A stretch of DNA of 64,000 nt from Paraburkholderia hospita (lineage in GTDB: Bacteria; Pseudomonadota; Gammaproteobacteria; Burkholderiales; Burkholderiaceae). The DNA lies in assembly GCF_002902965.1 (NCBI RefSeq), contig NZ_CP026108.1:806001-870000 (forward strand), read 5' to 3'. Within the stretch, counting starts at the first letter, position 1. Each line of letters starts with the position of its first letter. Shown in pieces: positions 46,668 through 55,656 of the stretch. Below the pieces are notes generated by a model, which was not told the origin of the DNA, did not search any database, and was given only the letters and a program-made list of their open reading frames with translations. The translations under genes were made by a program, and so were the position numbers.

Positions 46668-47648
46668 ATGGATCGCTTCGAGGCAATGTGGTTCTTTGTC
46701 ACCGCAATAGACTTGGGCAGCTTCTCTGCCGCAGCCCGTAAACTCGGCACTCCCTTGCCGACCGTAAGCCGCAAGGTCGCAGAGCTTGAACAGCATCTGA
46801 ACGCACGATTGCTCGTTCGCTCCACGCGGAGGCTGACGTTGACGGAGGCTGGCGAAGCATATCTAAACGCTTGCAGGACTATCCTCGATCAGGTCGGCGA
46901 CGCCGAGCGGAACGCGTCGGGTGAATATTCGACCCCTTGCGGCGATATGGTCGTCACAGCGCCCATCGTATTCGGCCGCCTTCATCTCTTGCCAGTCGTT
47001 AGCGATTTCCTCGCCGCTTTCCCGGAAATTCGCATCAAGCTCATCCTATCGGATCGAAGTCTGCACTTGATTGACGACAGAATCGACATTGCACTGCGTA
47101 TCGGCCATTTGCCTGACAGTTCGCTAGTAGCAACACACGTCGGTACGGTATGTCGTGTGTTCTGCGGAAGTCCCGCCTACTTCGCTGGCGCTGGCAAGCC
47201 CAAGAAGCCGGAAGATCTGGCAGAACATTCCTGCGTAAGCTTCGAGGCACTGGCTTCTGGGGCAACCTGGACCTTCGCCTCTAATCAAGGCCAGCGGCCA
47301 GATCGGCAGGTCGGTATTCGTCCTCGCCTCTCCGTAAACACGGCCGAAGCTGCAATCGACGCTGCCATCGCTGGTGTCGGCGTAACACATGTTCTTTGCT
47401 ATCAGATTGCGCACGCGGTGGAAGCGGGTTTGCTAACACTCGTCCTCAGGGATTTCGAGCCAGAACCGATGCCGGTCAGCGTCGTGCACACTGGGCATAA
47501 GATGCAGCCCATCAAGATCCGAAGATTCATCGAATTTTGCGTCCCGAGACTACGTACGGCCTTGAATGGTGATAAAGACAGACTTATGGTCGGCGACTCG
47601 CGTCGCGCGGATCAAGACTCCGTTCGGCATCACCGAATCACATTTTAA
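46668..47648 (+). CDS. LysR-family transcriptional regulator
   Basis: 326 residues from MDRFEAMWFFVTAIDLGSFS; AGAGGA precedes ATG 46668. The winged helix-turn-helix is SAAARKLGTPLPTVSRKVAE, the linker helix follows, and the effector domain shows DMVVTAPIVFGRLHLLPVVS and RIDIALRIGHLPDSSLVATH, typical of the PecT/DmlR-like branch. It probably controls the divergent AhpD-like gene at 46007-46555. The effector is unknown. The basic tail (DSRRADQDSVRHHRITF) is longer than usual. Confidence 0.92.
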   Translation: MDRFEAMWFFVTAIDLGSFSAAARKLGTPLPTVSRKVAELEQHLNARLLVRSTRRLTLTEAGEAYLNACRTILDQVGDAERNASGEYSTPCGDMVVTAPIVFGRLHLLPVVSDFLAAFPEIRIKLILSDRSLHLIDDRIDIALRIGHLPDSSLVATHVGTVCRVFCGSPAYFAGAGKPKKPEDLAEHSCVSFEALASGATWTFASNQGQRPDRQVGIRPRLSVNTAEAAIDAAIAGVGVTHVLCYQIAHAVEAGLLTLVLRDFEPEPMPVSVVHTGHKMQPIKIRRFIEFCVPRLRTALNGDKDRLMVGDSRRADQDSVRHHRITF

Positions 47649-47700
47649 AACAGCTTAACTAAAACCTGCAAACGCCGCCAAAGCTAGCCCATGGATAGAA

Positions 47701-47724
47701 CAATATGCTCAACAATATGCTCAA
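47701..47724 (+). repeat. Tandem 12-bp repeat CAATATGCTCAA
   Basis: Two perfect copies lie head to tail (47701-47712 and 47713-47724), 137 bases before AhpD-like copy 4. The CAATAT core also occurs twice, on the same face, before AhpD-like copy 2. It may be a regulator site or a replication-slippage duplication. Confidence 0.45.
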
Positions 47725-47860
47725 GAGGATCAAGGGCCAACTACTCCTTGTGAGCCTCTCAGTTTTTGAGACAAGACATATCATATGAAGCGGGTTACCC
47801 TTGCTTGTTTAGCAGGATAGGATTCCTCCAATCAGAACAACGCGTTTGACTGGAGAACAC

Positions 47861-48409
47861 ATGGTCGATAATACTAGCCTATCCCTCACGCAAATCCCGG
47901 CCGATTCGCAGGCCACCCTTGACAGTTTGGAGAAGCTTTTTGGGTTCGTTCCGAACGTTTTCGCGTTGATGGCACAGAGTCCACACGCGTTAGCGGCGTT
48001 CAAAGGTTTGCAGACTCCTCTGGAGCGAACGCTCGATGCTGCGATGCGCGATCGTATCGCACTCGCCGTATCGGAAGTGAACGGCTGTCACTATACGGTC
48101 CGTGCTCACACCTATATCGGGGCTCAATTCTGCAAGCTTGATGTAACCGAACTCGAGATGAGCCGTTACGGTAAGTCCAGTGACCCAAAGGTCGAGGCGG
48201 CCGTCCGGTTCGCGAAGAAGGTCACTGAGACACGCGGGAAGGTGATGGGAAGCGATTTGCAACGGGTCCGCGATGCAGGGTGGACGGACGCTCAGATTAT
48301 CGAGATCATCGCGCGGGTCACACAATTCTTGTACGCCAACTTCGTAAGTAATGTATTCGAGACTGAGATCGATTTCCCGGCGCCACAGGCCATCGCCGAC
48401 GAAGCCTAA
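47861..48409 (+). CDS. AhpD-like carboxymuconolactone decarboxylase-family protein (copy 4, altered active site)
   Basis: 182 residues from MVDNTSLSLTQIPADSQATL (GGAG before ATG 47861). It keeps the family frame: LEKLFGFVPNVFALMAQSP, IALAVSEVNGCHYTVRAHTY, RFAKKVTETRGKVMGSDL and FVSNVFETEIDFPAP. In the redox motif the second cysteine is replaced by Thr (CHYT for CxxC), while the His of the motif remains. So thiol-disulfide peroxidase chemistry of the AhpD type is unlikely; a decarboxylase-like or binding role is possible. Confidence 0.86.
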   Translation: MVDNTSLSLTQIPADSQATLDSLEKLFGFVPNVFALMAQSPHALAAFKGLQTPLERTLDAAMRDRIALAVSEVNGCHYTVRAHTYIGAQFCKLDVTELEMSRYGKSSDPKVEAAVRFAKKVTETRGKVMGSDLQRVRDAGWTDAQIIEIIARVTQFLYANFVSNVFETEIDFPAPQAIADEA

Positions 48410-49188
48410 AGCAGAGGCTCTATGGTTCGTGTGCAATAGCCCGATAACGGCTGTTGATGTAAGACTCGCCAGCGAACCTCACACTCCTCTCCATCAGGTG
48501 GCGTAATGACTATGCCGTCAAGCTTTCCCGCAAGCTCCGAACGTGCAGGCTGGAGCTTGCGGAACCTCTTCGAACGAACAACGAGGCACGCGTCGCACGC
48601 AACCGTCGTCACTTCTTTAATCCCGCCACCCAGCCGTTCCCTGACTCATAGGCCAGCCTAGCTCGCCGAACCATGCTGCATCGGGTCATTCCCTATTCGA
48701 GAGCTTGGCGGTCACTCGCGCATCCGAACGAAGACGGTGGGGTAATTTCGCAGAACGGTGCCTTTGCCGTACTGCAATAAACGCGTCATTGCGCGGTGCC
48801 TTTTATCCGATCAATCATTCTTTCTTGCATACCGCACAGCTTCCTTTTCTGGGCACAGAGGAAGACCCCACTATAGCCAAGTCGCCTCTCGTTGCACGTG
48901 AACAAAGTGCTTCGACCCGACCCAAAGATTAGTTAACCGTCTCAGGTCTAGACGAATCGTTATCCTTTGGCGTCGAACTTCTATACCGACGCATGTTTGT
49001 TTCAAGCACTAGCGCCGCGTACTATTTTTACATCAGTGCCGCACTCATCCGTCACAGAATATCCCGGTTGATAGATATCCATATCACCCATCTGTGCGAT
49101 CGAGGGCCCTACTTCACGGATCGGCGCTCGATCTCCACCGCCATCTCACTCTATCCGCCGCTAAACCCGAAGTTCCCGGAGACTAGAT
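48410..49188. other. Intergenic stretch before DUF3331
   Basis: About 780 bases. The strong candidate promoter at 48983-49025 drives the DUF3331 gene with a leader of about 155 bases. A minus-strand frame at 48406-48612 has no recognised family. Confidence 0.4.
48983..49025 (+). promoter_or_regulatory. Activator-type promoter of DUF3331 gene
   Basis: ATACCGACGCAT (48983-48994), then GTTTGT (48995-49000), 19 bases, then -10 TACTAT (49020-49025). The palindrome is centred about 34 bases before the -10 centre, the position of an activator overlapping the -35 region. After the -10 the sequence CATC continues to match the DUF417 promoter (TATTTTT.CATC). Confidence 0.6.
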
Positions 49189-49611
49189 ATGGACGCACCG
49201 GCTACAACGGCCAAAGTCGCACCATGGAAGAGCATCGTGCGGTCGCTCGCGCAATCAGGTTCACAATCGCTGGAAAAAATTCTATTAGCGAACCTGAGAA
49301 CGCAAACGGAAACCCCGTTGTCGGACGACATGCATTTGCGCCACGCGACCGTCAATATCCTTGAGCGGGCATCCCAATGCACCGTGATAGTATCGTGGCA
49401 TGACCCGACACTATGCAGTTACAATTTTCAGCTTTGGCGTCGTTCTGATGCGACCCGACCGGGAATTTGTTCTCTCAGCGGCATCATAATCAACACGGGG
49501 GATAGCATATACAAACCCGTTTCAAAGCCACGACCAATCAACGCGTCCGCAATGATACTTGCGACCGAAGTTGAAAGTCGTCTCGTCTGTGAATCTCTTG
49601 AAAATTGTTGA
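49189..49611 (+). CDS. DUF3331 domain protein (second copy)
   Basis: 140 residues from MDAPATTAKVAPWKSIVRSL; GGAG lies 7 bases before the ATG. The DUF3331 core is VIVSWHDPTLCSYNFQLWRR, CSLSGIIINTGDSIYKPVSK and NASAMILATEVE. It aligns over its whole length with the gene at 30502-30927; the pattern WxD, CxLSG, GDSxxxP and ILA is shared. No function known. Its promoter belongs to the shared set described in the findings, which ties it to the AhpD-like and DUF417 genes. Confidence 0.75.
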   Translation: MDAPATTAKVAPWKSIVRSLAQSGSQSLEKILLANLRTQTETPLSDDMHLRHATVNILERASQCTVIVSWHDPTLCSYNFQLWRRSDATRPGICSLSGIIINTGDSIYKPVSKPRPINASAMILATEVESRLVCESLENC

Positions 49612-50618
49612 AGATACGCATCGGAAGTAAGCTTGTCCACATATACAGGCGTACCGCCGCCGAAGAACGCCTCGCTCTCGTTACGCCGTAACAAAAGGGT
49701 TGACCTGGACTTCCGTTGGCAATATAAAGCTTTATTAATTTCGAGGCCGGAGCGGTAGATCATCACGATCGCGAATGCGTGGCTTATGGCCCCGGCCTTT
49801 CTGGTATCGGTCTTGCCGAGCATGCTGATCGCAGAATACAGGAACAAAACCCAGTTGCTCGTCGCCTCGCTCGGCTGATATATAGATAACCGTTCCGCTT
49901 TGATGCTTAGATAATTGCGTAAAATATATTGTCCCGACGTTGCGATTCTCTGCTTTTCCGCATGATCAGCCAGCGATCTTTGATCTTCGGAGGTGGTAGC
50001 GCGAGGCTGATCTTTACCCCTGTCATTGGTCTTGCCGCTTTTAACCCGCTATTTGAGCACATCATCTCAAGCGCCATGCAGAAACTCGAGACCTTTTTCC
50101 ACGAATGCATGATCGAGGGCGAGGAGGCGATCAACAATATGACACGGGAGCCCGCTGAGAACGTCGCCAGGATATTAATCGGATCTGTAGCTCTGCTTCC
50201 AGCACTGACGCGCGTCGAGGTAATCATGCAACCGCAGATCAATTCGTCAGGTCCGTCGAGTTGTTACTGCGAAGAGCCGCGGCTAACGATGTTTCTATGA
50301 TGTAGTACGGTAGCTATCGTCAAGCCCTCAACCGTCAGAAATAATGTGCGGCAAGGCATGCGTACGACGGAATGTCCGTCGTAAGACGTTCTGATCTGAG
50401 GAAGACCGCACGTGATCATCAGACAGGCGGTCCAGCATGAGCGTCCCCCCTTACTGCGACACCCTCCCCTTCGGATCTCGGTCCGTCGAAAGCGATCCTG
50501 CTCGCACTAGGGATAAACGCAGGACGCCCTTCGGGATTCAGGCGTGTGACCGGCGGGACGGATGGCTCCCTGCGGCAGCCCAACGCTCGGGCGCTAAAGA
50601 GCGTCTGCACGGAACGCA
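49612..50618. other. Gene-poor stretch with TetR relic
   Basis: About 1,000 bases. A decayed TetR C-terminal domain lies at 49990-50240 (listed separately). The minus-strand frame 49428-49847 overlaps the DUF3331 gene and has no family match. Confidence 0.35.
49990..50240 (+). pseudogene. TetR C-terminal domain relic
   Basis: AAFNPLFEHIISSAMQKLET, FFHECMIEGEEAINNMTREP and AENVARILIGSVALLPALTR run parallel to the ligand domain of the intact TetR at 50619-51197 (VEIEAFFRRAIAGGQEQGEV, AADLARLLLGALLGIRVLAR). The N-terminal DNA-binding part is missing. The frame is open for 124 codons but has no ribosome site. Confidence 0.6.
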
Positions 50619-51197
50619 TCACCGCTTCAAAACGAGGAGCGCCGAACGGGCAATACTTTCTAGAAGAGCACGGTTGGGGCGAACGCGGGCCAGTACGCGG
50701 ATTCCAAGTAAAGCACCTAATAAGAGGCGGGCCAGGTCTGCCGCAGGGAGCCCGGTCGACACTTCGCCTTGCTCCTGTCCGCCTGCTATTGCTCGCCTAA
50801 AAAACGCTTCTATCTCAACGAAAACATCTGACACGACTCCTTTGAGTTCCGTGTCTTCGTCGCTGAGCTCAAGGGCTGAATTCACCAGTAGACAGCCTTT
50901 TCGGCTCTTGTCTTTTATGGAATAGTCGACGATATCTTTGAAAAATTCCTCTATCGCGTGTACGGTAGACTGACGCTCCCGAATGACGCGACCTTCGATA
51001 CCTGTCTCAATGTAGCGTGCGAGCGCCATTTTAAAAAGAGCGCGTTTATCGCCGAACGCGTTATACAGACTGGCGCCGGTAATCCCCATCGCGGACGCCA
51101 ATTCACGAACCGACGTCGACTGGTATCCATGGAGCCAAAAATGCTCAACCGCCGCGTCAAGCGCGGCTGCCTCATCGAATTCTCTGGGGCGCGCCAT
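50619..51197 (-). CDS. TetR/AcrR-family transcriptional regulator
   Basis: 192 residues from MARPREFDEAAALDAAVEHF. The helix-turn-helix is STSVRELASAMGITGASLYN followed by AFGDKRALFKMALARY. The ligand domain has SRKGCLLVNSALELSDEDTE, a cysteine-bearing segment common in this branch (as in NemR/YxaF-like proteins sensing electrophiles). It lies 296 bases from the divergent response regulator at 51494. Two decayed copies (38246-38830, 49990-50240) show it was duplicated in this region. Confidence 0.92.
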   Translation of the reverse strand: MARPREFDEAAALDAAVEHFWLHGYQSTSVRELASAMGITGASLYNAFGDKRALFKMALARYIETGIEGRVIRERQSTVHAIEEFFKDIVDYSIKDKSRKGCLLVNSALELSDEDTELKGVVSDVFVEIEAFFRRAIAGGQEQGEVSTGLPAADLARLLLGALLGIRVLARVRPNRALLESIARSALLVLKR

Positions 51198-51493
51198 TCA
51201 ATCTGTCCTCTAGTGGTTTCTACAGAAGGCAATGCGGGTTGCGATCCAATTATAAGTGCCTGCACAGTGAGCTCCTCGCCGAGCTAGTCAATCAACCGCA
51301 TTACCGTATGGGCAAAGGTGTGACAGTCTGCCACAATTGTCAGACCTCCATCCGTCCCCGGTTCATGTCATGGGATTAGCTATGCCCCACAGGTAGCAAG
51401 GGACACGATGTCGTGTAATACTTCTTTACCGGACAAGAGTTCATCCCGGTGTCCGCACGGTCCACGTACGGTCAACTGTAATTCAAGGGAGAA

Positions 51494-52189
51494 ATGATGT
51501 TCGCGCGTTCCCACTCGCCCCAACGAACACTTGCAGGCAGAATAGAGCCCGAACACGAGTCGATCGTGTACGTCGTGGACGATGACGAGCCGACGAGGCG
51601 GTCTTTGAGCGCCCTTTTTCGTTCCGTGGGTCTGCGCGCGGAGACGTTCGGGTCTGCGGCTGAATTCCTTTCATTTACCAAGCCGGAGTTACCCAGTTGT
51701 CTCATTCTCGACGTGAGGCTTCCACACGAGAGCGGGTTGGAGCTTCAACAGCAGCTTGTAAAAATGGGACTATCTGCTTCCATCATTTTCATCAGCGGGC
51801 ACGGCGATATTCCGATGACTGTTCAGGCCATGAAGGCGGGCGCGTTAGACTTCTTGTCTAAACCGTTTCGGGACCAGGACGTCCTGGACGCCGTCGCCTC
51901 AGCATTGCGCCACGACGCCGAGCGTCTGTCAAACGAACGTTCGATGGCAGACTTGCGCTATCGCTACGATTCAATGAACGCCAAAGAACGGACGGTGATG
52001 GGCTATGTCGTCGCCGGCCTCATGAACAAACAGATCGCGGCCGAAATGAATCTAAGCGAAATCACAATAAAAACGCACCGCGCTCATGCGATGAAAAAAA
52101 TGGCGAGCCGGACGCTGGCGGAGTTCGTCCGTATAGGGGAGATTCTCGGTATCGAGCCAGATCGTCAGTTTCTATCGAAACGCGACTGA
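51494..52189 (+). CDS. FixJ/TodT-type response regulator (second copy)
   Basis: 231 residues from ATG 51494 (AGGGAG just before; ATG 51497 also possible). The receiver has the acidic residues VVDDDE (about 27-32), Asp73 (LILDVRLP) and Lys in FLSKPFRDQD. The LuxR-type DNA-binding domain is NAKERTVMGYVVAGLMNKQI followed by AAEMNLSEITIKTHRAHAMK. Its likely kinase is the convergent gene at 52667-54688. It could act on the same sites as the regulator at 40693. Confidence 0.92.
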   Translation: MMFARSHSPQRTLAGRIEPEHESIVYVVDDDEPTRRSLSALFRSVGLRAETFGSAAEFLSFTKPELPSCLILDVRLPHESGLELQQQLVKMGLSASIIFISGHGDIPMTVQAMKAGALDFLSKPFRDQDVLDAVASALRHDAERLSNERSMADLRYRYDSMNAKERTVMGYVVAGLMNKQIAAEMNLSEITIKTHRAHAMKKMASRTLAEFVRIGEILGIEPDRQFLSKRD

Positions 52190-52666
52190 TAGTTAAGGCC
52201 CGCGATTTTCTGATGGGCAGCTGCTTCACTTTCATAGCAGCAATGCTTTAAGTTGCAAGATATCCCACGAGCGCTATTTGGCATGTCGGGCCAACACTTT
52301 CGCCCTTCTCCATCGCACAAGGATCGACGTTACGCGAAATCGTTTTCACCGGCGATGATGGATCCGTTAAAGTGCCGTCGCGAGTCTGGTGGGAACAATA
52401 GGTGCTAGAACTGGAACGTTCGCGTCAATGCAGGTTTTGCCTTCATCCGGAGTACATGACCAAAGGGAATGCGCCGCATCTGGTTTCAAGACATCGCCGC
52501 CGAGGCGATCAACCTGCCGTTGATGCTGAATCAGCAAATTCACGCAATCCCGACACATTCATCACGGCGTTCCGGGGCTACTCTGTTCGGAGGGACGCGA
52601 TCTCGAATTGTCCAAGTTGTCATCTTGTAACCAAGTTGACGTCCGGCCGTTTGAAAACATATCGAA
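52190..52666. other. Convergent intergenic stretch
   Basis: About 480 bases between the ends of the response regulator and the kinase. No terminator hairpin with a T-run and no gene seen; open frames are shadows. Confidence 0.35.
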
Positions 52667-54688
52667 TCAAGTACCAAATCCAAGCTGGGCCGAAACCCTG
52701 CCTCCAGCTTCGGGCAGCGATACTTCGAAGCGAGTGCCGTGAGGAGTCGATGGTTCGACGGTAAGGCGCCCCGCATGCGCCTCCACTATCGACCGGCATA
52801 TCGGTAGACCCATTCCCATGCCATGCGACTTCGTTGTGACAAATGGCGTAAAGATGTAATCAGAGGACCCTTCCTCGATGCCCACTCCTGTGTCTTCGAT
52901 TACGAGTCTCACGAGCCCTTCGACGGTCGAACTTCCCAGCAGCAGCCGACGTTCGCGATCGATAATCTCCTGCATTGCCTCAATCGCATTGACTACCAGA
53001 TTGAGCACTACCTGCTGTATCTGGATCTTATCGCCCCACACGAAACTCGTACCGGGGCCGGTAGTCGCCTCGACTCGGATAGCGTGCTTTTCCAGCTGAG
53101 TCCTCGTGACCAACAACACTTCGACGACAGCATCGTGTATGTCGAACGCTGAAAAGGAAGGAGCAGATCGTCTGCCCAGTGCCCGCAGGCTGCGCACCAC
53201 GTCATGCGCGCGAGTACTATCCGATTGAATCCTCTGCAACGCTTCCTCGACTTCTGAGAAGTCAGGTTCGTCGAGTCTCATGAATCTCAATGCCGCGCCG
53301 GCACTCGCTGCTATAGATACTAGCGGTTGACTAACTTCGTGTGTAACAGACGCGACTAGCTGCCCCATCGTCGTAAGGCTTGCCACCCGCGCGAGTTCCG
53401 CTCGTGAATCCCGGAGCTCCCGCTCCGCAGCTTCGCGCAGCGCGTTGCTCTCCTGAGTCGCTGCGTACAGTCGTGCGTTCTCGAGCGAGATTGCGGCTTG
53501 CGACCCAAATACTTCAAGCAATGTCGTCTTTTCCCCACCAAATGCGCCCGCGACGAGGTTGTTCTCGACATAAAGTATTCCGACGAGGTCAGATTGTTTC
53601 AGCAAGGGCAGGCACAGCACTGACCGCAGACCTCGTTGGCTAACGTAAGGATCCTCTGCAAAATCACCACAACGGGACGCGTCTACGAGCAACACTCTCC
53701 GTCGAGTCTTTGCGACACGCATGAATATTCCGAGAGGGAGCTCGACGTCCTGGAGCTGACGCGATTCGATGACATGTACGATACCGTCTAAAGATGTTCG
53801 TGCTTCGGCTTCGATTCGGAACTCCCCTTTCCATTGAAGCGCTACCGCACACCTCTCCGCTCCAGCGTGCGTGAGCACGTTTCCGATAAGCACTTCGAGG
53901 AGTCTGGAGAGTACGATTTCACTAGAAAGCGCATGAGACGCCCTGATTATCGCTCTGCTATCCAGGTGCTGCCGGAACGTATCGTTCGCGGGTATCTTCC
54001 GCTCAAGATGGATAGCCCGCGTGAGGCGAGATTCGATCTCTAGCGCTTTCCGTTCCGCGCCCCAATGAAGATAGGCATAACGGGCATCTCTCAGCAATGT
54101 CTCGGCGACAACAGAAAGTTTCTGAGCTAAATAGAAACTCGCCGCAGCTTCGAGTGCCACGGCCTCATTGTGAACGAACTCTTGCTTGCGACTAAGCTCG
54201 ATCGCTTTTTCATATAACGACTGTGCATCACCTATCCGACCCTGTACCCTCGCCAGTTCGGCTGCCGCCAATGCCGCGCGATCGCCAAAATAATCAGGAC
54301 ATGACTGCGCCCGCAACTCCAAGTAATAATTATGCTCTTCCAGAACGCGGAGGTGCGTTTCACGCACCCGTTCTTCCGTCGCCCGCGAGAACGCAGCCGC
54401 TCGACAGAGCGCGCCGTAATAAGAGACGTCTGCGGCCTCGACGGGGGCGGGGGCGAGGCCGAGCAATCCTTTCGCTTTGTGCTCAGCTTCCAAGGCGCCC
54501 TCCCAATCACGAAAAAGGACGCAATTCTGAAGGCGATGTACCCAGAATGCGGATGCGCCGGCGCTCGCGAACGCAGTGCCATCAATAAGATTCTCACTCC
54601 AGTCCGGCTCTAGGCCCCTAACCTCGAACGTCTGAATGTAGCTCATATAATACGCAACCCAAGGAATATAGATCCGCCCCTCGATCAA
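52667..54688 (-). CDS. Sensor histidine kinase, C-terminal part of a trifunctional kinase family
   Basis: 673 residues. The N-terminal 240 residues are helical repeats (AKGLLGLAPAPVEAADVSYY, RAALAAAELARVQGRIGDAQ) like the linker of the very large protein-kinase/AAA/histidine-kinase proteins. A GAF domain follows (RSVLCLPLLKQSDLVGILYV), then the H box ASVTHEVSQPLVSI (His450), N box NLVVNAIEAM, G1 DTGVGI and G2 HGMGMGLPIC. The usual upstream Ser/Thr-kinase and ATPase domains are absent and I see no remnant in the 660 bases upstream. So it is a truncated but still plausible kinase, partner of the regulator at 51494. The start codon is uncertain. Confidence 0.82.
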   Translation of the reverse strand: MIEGRIYIPWVAYYMSYIQTFEVRGLEPDWSENLIDGTAFASAGASAFWVHRLQNCVLFRDWEGALEAEHKAKGLLGLAPAPVEAADVSYYGALCRAAAFSRATEERVRETHLRVLEEHNYYLELRAQSCPDYFGDRAALAAAELARVQGRIGDAQSLYEKAIELSRKQEFVHNEAVALEAAASFYLAQKLSVVAETLLRDARYAYLHWGAERKALEIESRLTRAIHLERKIPANDTFRQHLDSRAIIRASHALSSEIVLSRLLEVLIGNVLTHAGAERCAVALQWKGEFRIEAEARTSLDGIVHVIESRQLQDVELPLGIFMRVAKTRRRVLLVDASRCGDFAEDPYVSQRGLRSVLCLPLLKQSDLVGILYVENNLVAGAFGGEKTTLLEVFGSQAAISLENARLYAATQESNALREAAERELRDSRAELARVASLTTMGQLVASVTHEVSQPLVSIAASAGAALRFMRLDEPDFSEVEEALQRIQSDSTRAHDVVRSLRALGRRSAPSFSAFDIHDAVVEVLLVTRTQLEKHAIRVEATTGPGTSFVWGDKIQIQQVVLNLVVNAIEAMQEIIDRERRLLLGSSTVEGLVRLVIEDTGVGIEEGSSDYIFTPFVTTKSHGMGMGLPICRSIVEAHAGRLTVEPSTPHGTRFEVSLPEAGGRVSAQLGFGT

Positions 54689-55350
54689 CCGACCGGTTGA
54701 TCGTCTCGCTCGCTTACGGGACGAGATAACGCATAGACGTGCTGGACAAGTCGCTTACCGATCCACGACCCCTCCTGTACTCCGTCGCGCCACCCGAGGC
54801 TGTCAACTTTCGGCACAGTTCAATCTGACCTGTCTGAAGCCAGGTCGTATCGAGCATGGAAGATTCGTTCATGTTGGCTCGGCAGATAGCAATTGCGGTC
54901 TCGTAGACCGCATCGTTCCTCTAGACGAGCAGCCATTTTATTCGATGCGTTCTAAAATGGTAGAACCTTTTATCTGGCACTATTTTTTAAATACCAACGA
55001 CCGAGTGAAGATCAACCACATCATTGATTTACAATATCGTTACAAAAAGGAACGCAGCGCCGACCCTAAGGTTGCGCATACCTGAAATCGCGTCTTCGAC
55101 GTCATTGAACCGGCTTAATTCGAAGAACGCCTTCCGGCTTCAAGGGCGCTGTAACTAGACGTCAACGGGCGCGCGTTGCATATATTTTCTATATACCCGC
55201 GTATGTTTGTCAGTAGCCGGACGCCGACATATGATCCCATTGATGGGGACAGCCCCGTAGACTCGGTCAGTCGTATTTTTGCCGTATGTGATCAACCGTC
55301 GGGAGCGCCGAGTCTTAACAGACGCCGCTTCGTTGCATTAGGAGATAAAC
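54689..55350. other. Intergenic stretch before AhpD-like copy 5
   Basis: About 660 bases. AT-rich at 54930-55060. It contains the candidate promoter 55193-55235. No trace of the missing N-terminal domains of the neighbouring kinase was found. Confidence 0.4.
55193..55235 (+). promoter_or_regulatory. Activator-type promoter of AhpD-like copy 5
   Basis: ATACCCGCGTAT (55193-55204), GTTTGT (55205-55210), 19 bases, -10 TATGAT (55230-55235). The geometry is identical to that at 48983 and 55841. It lies 147 bases before the start codon at 55351. Confidence 0.6.
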
Positions 55351-55656
55351 ATGTTGGACATGTCAAATCTGGACCGTCTTCAAAAGCTTGAAGAACATGC
55401 ACGAGCAGGAATGGCGGCGTTCTGGGCCTTTGATAAAGCCGCCTTTGAGGAAGGCGTTCTGTCCGTACAGACGAAGCAATTGATTGCGATTGCTGTCGCA
55501 CTAACCACACAGTGTCCGTATTGTATTGAGCTTCATACAACCGCCGCACGGGACGCCGGTGCGACGAGCGCACAGTTAGCCGAAACCGCAGTGGTCGCAG
55601 CCGCGATCCGGGCAGGAGGAACGATCACCCACGCCACTCATCTGATGCGGGAGTAA
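55351..55656 (+). CDS. AhpD-like carboxymuconolactone decarboxylase-family protein (short, copy 5)
   Basis: 101 residues, a single CMD domain: MLDMSNLDRLQKLEEHARAG, then LSVQTKQLIAIAVALTTQCP with the complete active site CPYCIELH (CxxCxxxH) and the closing helix VVAAAIRAGGTITHATHLM. It belongs to the short YciW/AhpD-type group, distinct from the 180-residue copies. AGGAG stands 6-8 bases before the ATG. It has its own promoter of the shared type. Family members detoxify peroxides with thiols. Confidence 0.9.
   Translation: MLDMSNLDRLQKLEEHARAGMAAFWAFDKAAFEEGVLSVQTKQLIAIAVALTTQCPYCIELHTTAARDAGATSAQLAETAVVAAAIRAGGTITHATHLMRE

Noticed and set aside
51289..51493. Possible ATAC-N4-GTAT operator before the second response regulator
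   Set aside because: GCATTACCGTAT near 51298 has only one matching half-site, and the -10 offset does not fit.
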